The position numbers were made by a program, and so were the translations under genes. DNA of 64,000 bases from Halogeometricum rufum (GTDB lineage Archaea; Halobacteriota; Halobacteria; Halobacteriales; Haloferacaceae): contig NZ_FOYT01000001.1 in NCBI RefSeq assembly GCF_900112175.1, positions 372,001-436,000 on the forward strand, read 5' to 3'. Positions within the stretch are counted from its first letter, which is position 1; each line of letters starts with the position of its first letter. The notes under the pieces were generated by a model. It saw only the letters and a program-made list of their open reading frames with translations, was not told the DNA's origin and searched no databases. This document shows positions 61,290 to 64,000 of this stretch, piece by piece.

Positions 61290-63431
61290 TCAGCCGTACG
61301 ACGGAGTCACCGAGTAGTTTCTCGGAAGGAGCTTCTTCAGCGCCCTCCAGTCGAGGTTGAAGCGCGAGTTGTCCGCGAGCGTCATCTCGATCTCGAACTC
61401 GCGGGCGAACCTGGGCATGTCCTCGCCGGCGACCTGCGCCCACTTCATCGCTCCCGCGCGGATGAGGCGCTTCGCGTCGTGTCGGTCGCTCGGCTTCCAG
61501 CCGAACTCGAGGACGTCGCGGTTCCCGCTGCCGTCGTGCTCGTGGACGTCGTCGACGTAGTGATCGAGCCAGCGACTCCACGGATCGTCGTCGCCGAACG
61601 TCTCCGCGCGCACCAGGTCGTCGGCCGCTTCCTCGAGCGTGTTCTCGACGACAGCGCGGGCGGAGTCGATGTGTTCGACGACTCCCTGCGCGATGTGCTT
61701 CGACGCGAGTTCGACGGAGCCGTAGTCGTGCTGGACGATGCTCCCGAGCCGCTTCAGCGACTTGTAGCAGGTACTGATGTGAACGCCGATCCGCTCGGCG
61801 AGGTCGGCGGGCGAGTGGTGACCGCCGTCGGTGAGGAGTTGGTCGACCAGGTCGACGTCGGTCTCCGTGAGGTTCCCGGCGACGGCGAACCGCCGAACCT
61901 CTTCGTCCTGCTGCTGGGCGATTCGCGGGAGCGGGTTCTCGATGATCTTCCGGAAGCGTCGACTACCCGTGACGGAGAAGTAGTCGTCCGCGACGAACAC
62001 CTGATGGTCCGGCGTCGTCGGGAGGTCCGACCACCGAAGCAGGTTCAGGAGTCCCTCGTCGAGTTCGCGCTCGAGGCGGTCGAGGTCGTCCCAGTACATC
62101 GTATCGTCGTAGAGGCCGTGCTGGAACGAGACACCGAGCTTCGGATTCTCGAGCGCCGTTCCCGCGTTCGCGTCCGGCTTCCGCATGTGGTAGTGCTTGA
62201 ACTCCTTCGGGAGTTCGTGACCGCCGACGAGAGCGGCCGCGCGCATCGCCCCGATCGTGGCGGTGTGGTAGTGGCCTGGGCACTCCCGGTCGTCCCGAAC
62301 TGTCTTTGAGTATCCCGCCCGCTCGCGTCCGAGGAGCAGCGAGATACGGTGAAGCGTCCCGTCGAACGCGTAGACCTTCCCGGTCAGTTCCTTCGCGACG
62401 CGCACGTAGTATTCTGCGTCGGTGACGTTCGACGATTCGTGAGTCTGCTCGGGGTGGCACGCATCCGCGTCGATCGAGGTGTACGAGTTCCAGCCGAACT
62501 CCGTCTGGCGCTCGCGAAGGACGTTGAGCGCGTCGTGGAAGAGGTCAGCGTACTGATCGAACTCGAAGTAACTCCCTTTGACATCGACGTCGACGCCGAG
62601 CAGGTCGTGCGGGTTCGAGATCGGATTGTCGTTGACCGATTCTATGTTCGGCCACCGGGGTGATACGTTGAAGAAGGCCCGTTGCCGGTTCTCCTGTCCC
62701 GCAGCGGCGTAGCTCTCGTACGCGCTGGGGTAGACGTAGATCAGGAACTCGATCGGGTCCTCGAGTCTCCAGTCCCAGGGACCGAGGTCGGAGTCATCCT
62801 CTGGCGCTTTGATTCCGCAGTTCTTGAATCCGAACGAGATGTTCCAGTCCTGATCGTCGAACTCGAGGCCGGCGCGAAGGCGTCCGTACTCCTCGAAGTC
62901 GTGCATCTTGTAGAGCGAGACGAGGCCGAAGTAGGTGCTGAGAGCGTTGTCGTACTTGAGGTAGGCGCTGAACTCGTGAGGCTGACCGTCGATGAACTGA
63001 CGCGTGTCGAGGCCACCACCAGAGTGCATCGTGCGGGCCCGCGAGTTCCGTACCTCCTTTTCTCGGTAGCGCTGATACTCGTCGCACGAGTAGAGGTGAT
63101 CCTCGGGGTCGTCTCGGGAGGTGTGTTCTTCGCCACAGAATCGGCAGGCTGAGACGGGCTCTTTCGAGCAGTCCTCGTGCGAGCCCGCGTCTTCTTCGCT
63201 TTCGAAGCCGACGCGGCACCAGCGACACTCGGCGACGAACTTCGAGGCCGGTTCTTCGTGCTCGGACTCGTCGTCGCTCGCGTCCAGGTCGGCGCCATCG
63301 GTGCCGGCGCTCGAGCGGATTCGGTTTGCTTCGGTGTTTTCGACCTCGTTGGTGACGGAGTCCTGGTCGTCGGAGGTGACGGGTTCGGCGCCGCCGAGGA
63401 AGTCGAGCGGATCGTCGACGTCCTCAGACAC
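61290..63431 (-). CDS. Large zinc-finger/winged-helix protein, candidate replication initiator
   Basis: The 713-residue protein has an acidic N-terminus, two C2HC fingers (C69, C72, H85, C88; C96, C99, H112, C116), a long central domain (SGGGLDTRQFIDGQPHEFSA; NSYTSIDADACHPEQTHESS) and a winged helix near 540-600 (DGGHHSPADLAERIGVHIST). The GTG start at 63429-63431 is fixed by the strong RBS ggaggtgatc (63435-63444) and by TATA tatataaaag at 63485-63494, which puts transcription start near 63464. Relatives occur on haloarchaeal plasmids and proviruses. Its site next to att suggests replication, but no rolling-circle or primase motif is visible. Confidence 0.7.
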   Translation of the reverse strand: MSEDVDDPLDFLGGAEPVTSDDQDSVTNEVENTEANRIRSSAGTDGADLDASDDESEHEEPASKFVAECRWCRVGFESEEDAGSHEDCSKEPVSACRFCGEEHTSRDDPEDHLYSCDEYQRYREKEVRNSRARTMHSGGGLDTRQFIDGQPHEFSAYLKYDNALSTYFGLVSLYKMHDFEEYGRLRAGLEFDDQDWNISFGFKNCGIKAPEDDSDLGPWDWRLEDPIEFLIYVYPSAYESYAAAGQENRQRAFFNVSPRWPNIESVNDNPISNPHDLLGVDVDVKGSYFEFDQYADLFHDALNVLRERQTEFGWNSYTSIDADACHPEQTHESSNVTDAEYYVRVAKELTGKVYAFDGTLHRISLLLGRERAGYSKTVRDDRECPGHYHTATIGAMRAAALVGGHELPKEFKHYHMRKPDANAGTALENPKLGVSFQHGLYDDTMYWDDLDRLERELDEGLLNLLRWSDLPTTPDHQVFVADDYFSVTGSRRFRKIIENPLPRIAQQQDEEVRRFAVAGNLTETDVDLVDQLLTDGGHHSPADLAERIGVHISTCYKSLKRLGSIVQHDYGSVELASKHIAQGVVEHIDSARAVVENTLEEAADDLVRAETFGDDDPWSRWLDHYVDDVHEHDGSGNRDVLEFGWKPSDRHDAKRLIRAGAMKWAQVAGEDMPRFAREFEIEMTLADNSRFNLDWRALKKLLPRNYSVTPSYG

Positions 63432-63484
63432 GCCGATCACCTCCGCTGATGGACGAAAACGAAGAATCGGCAAAATACGCCGGG

Positions 63485-63515
63485 TCTTTTATATACGCGA
63501 TGGGACCGCCCGGAT
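63485..63515. other. Attachment site, right copy
   Basis: 31 bases identical to 31105-31135. It covers the last 15 bases of tRNA-Pro and 16 bases of flank, and contains the TATA box of the rep-like gene. The homology to the left end continues, with mismatches, for about 45 more bases leftward. Confidence 0.85.
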
Positions 63516-63573
63516 TCGAACCGGGGTCACGGGCACCCAAGGCCCGAAGTATACCAGGCTAACCCACGGTCCC
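63501..63573 (-). tRNA. tRNA-Pro (anticodon UGG)
   Basis: The 73-nt cloverleaf has acceptor GGGACCG/CGGTCCC with discriminator A, a D-arm with GGTTAGCCTGGTA, an anticodon stem CGGGC/GCCCG around loop CTTGGGT (anticodon TGG at its centre), and a T-arm CCCGG-TTCGAAT-CCGGG. CCA is not encoded. Its 3' end is the integration target of both elements, and the integrated element restores an intact gene. Confidence 0.96.
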
Positions 63574-63620
63574 GCGTCTCCAACTCCGTCCGTGTAGCGG
63601 TAAAACGTTTCGTTCGGCGG

Positions 63621-64000
63621 TCACGCGGGCGGTGTGAGACCCCATATCGCGGCGATACCGACGGTGGTGACGGCGGCGAACAGCAGTTGCATGGGTGCGC
63701 CGACGCGCAGGTAGTCCGTGAACCGGTAGCCGCCGGGACCGTAGACGAACAGGTTCGTCTGGTAGCCGACGGGCGTCATGAACGCCGTCGAGGCGGCGAA
63801 CGTGACCGCGAGGATGAACGCGAACGCGTTCGCGCCCAGCGTCTGCGCCGCCTCCACCGCGACGGGAATCATCAGCACGACGCTCGCGTTGTTCGAGACG
63901 ACGTTCGTCAGCAGCGCGGTGACGAGGTAGAACACCCCGAGGACGCCGACCAGCGGGAGGTAGTCACCCGTCAGGACGACGAACTCCGCGAGGAGCGCCG
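63621..64000 (-). CDS. SLC13/ArsB-type permease, C-terminal part (cut by window edge)
   Basis: About 126 C-terminal residues are visible: FYLVTALLTNVVSNNASVVL, AFILAVTFAASTAFMTPVGY, QTNLFVYGPGGYRFTDYLRV and a final helix. The SNNA...TPVGYQTN signature fits the divalent-anion:Na+ symporter (DASS/SLC13) or related ion-transporter superfamily. Some members of this group also carry TrkA-C domains in the unseen part. Substrate is unknown. Confidence 0.85.
   Translation of the reverse strand, partial: ALLAEFVVLTGDYLPLVGVLGVFYLVTALLTNVVSNNASVVLMIPVAVEAAQTLGANAFAFILAVTFAASTAFMTPVGYQTNLFVYGPGGYRFTDYLRVGAPMQLLFAAVTTVGIAAIWGLTPPA

Larger units (their letters stand above)
31105..63515. mobile_element. 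Integrated 32-kb virus- or vesicle-like element at tRNA-Pro
   Basis: The element is bounded by exact 31-bp direct repeats overlapping the tRNA-Pro 3' end. It carries a tyrosine integrase beside the left site, a PhiH-type repressor, a membrane-protein operon with a large exported LamG protein, a P-loop ATPase, a cargo zone including a full S-layer gene, and a zinc-finger/winged-helix rep-like gene beside the right site. No terminase, portal, protease or capsid protein is recognised. The architecture suggests a pleomorphic membrane virus or a vesicle plasmid. Relation to pleolipoviruses is inferred from architecture only. Confidence 0.8.

Noticed and set aside
63429-63473. TTG at 63473 as start of the rep-like gene
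   Set aside because: It would lie upstream of the transcription start implied by the TATA box at 63485. The GTG at 63431 has a strong RBS, conserved in the remnant at 31054.

Overview
This is a haloarchaeal chromosome segment. The evidence is high GC with strong C/G third-position bias, very acidic proteins, archaeal TATA boxes, S-layer glycoproteins with a PGF-type C-terminal anchor, Bat/PhiH-type regulators and a J-domain halo-ferredoxin. The S-layer genes and general gene content fit a Haloferacales-like organism, but genus is not decided from this window.

Core chromosome (1-25.6 kb). It runs glnA (cut by the window edge) with a divergent Lrp regulator, an M29 aminopeptidase, DoxX, S-layer glycoprotein copy 1, a J-domain ferredoxin, a HEAT protein, a Cas4-like protein, Sua5, a redoxin/glutaredoxin pair, a CNNM/CBS protein, PiT with a small membrane partner, a membrane-anchored HTH regulator, a phosphodiesterase, a CDF transporter, threonine aldolase, S-layer copy 2 (facing copy 1), a GH3 glucosidase, and a P450 divergent from a Bat-type regulator.

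Tandem integration region (25.7-63.5 kb). The 3' end of tRNA-Pro(UGG) at 63501-63573 recurs as a 31-bp exact copy at 31105 and as a degenerate copy at 25684. I read this as two elements integrated one after the other at the same tRNA. The inner, newer element (31.1-63.5 kb, about 32 kb) looks intact. The outer, older one (25.7-31.1 kb) is a decayed relative. It keeps a conserved hairpin leader, a frameshifted PhiH-type repressor, the promoter, RBS and start of the rep-like gene, and cargo: an OLD-type nuclease (frameshifted), a PD-(D/E)XK protein and VapBC.

Layout of the large element. (i) A leftward integrase operon with several zinc microproteins, led by a three-hairpin 5' leader and facing a PhiH-type repressor. 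(ii) A leftward, mostly start/stop-overlapping operon of about 14 genes (46.7-35.8 kb) that encodes small membrane proteins, an 887-residue signal-peptide/LamG surface protein, a 1065-residue Gly-rich/coiled-coil protein and a membrane zincin. (iii) A divergent rightward operon with an AbrB-like protein, a P-loop ATPase, zinc proteins and an FkbM-like methyltransferase. (iv) A cargo zone (50.5-57.5 kb) in which unrelated single genes are separated by copies of a ~140-bp terminal-inverted-repeat sequence, plus a second integrase. (v) A complete S-layer glycoprotein gene that carries the same promoter/leader and terminator as the chromosomal copy. (vi) A palindrome-rich stretch and a large zinc-finger/winged-helix protein that may initiate replication. 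Its promoter lies in the attachment core.

I see no terminase, portal or recognisable capsid protein. A spike-like protein, many small membrane proteins and one ATPase suggest a pleomorphic (pleolipovirus-like) virus or a vesicle-forming plasmid. That is inference. The S-layer cargo gives a plausible way to remodel the host surface.
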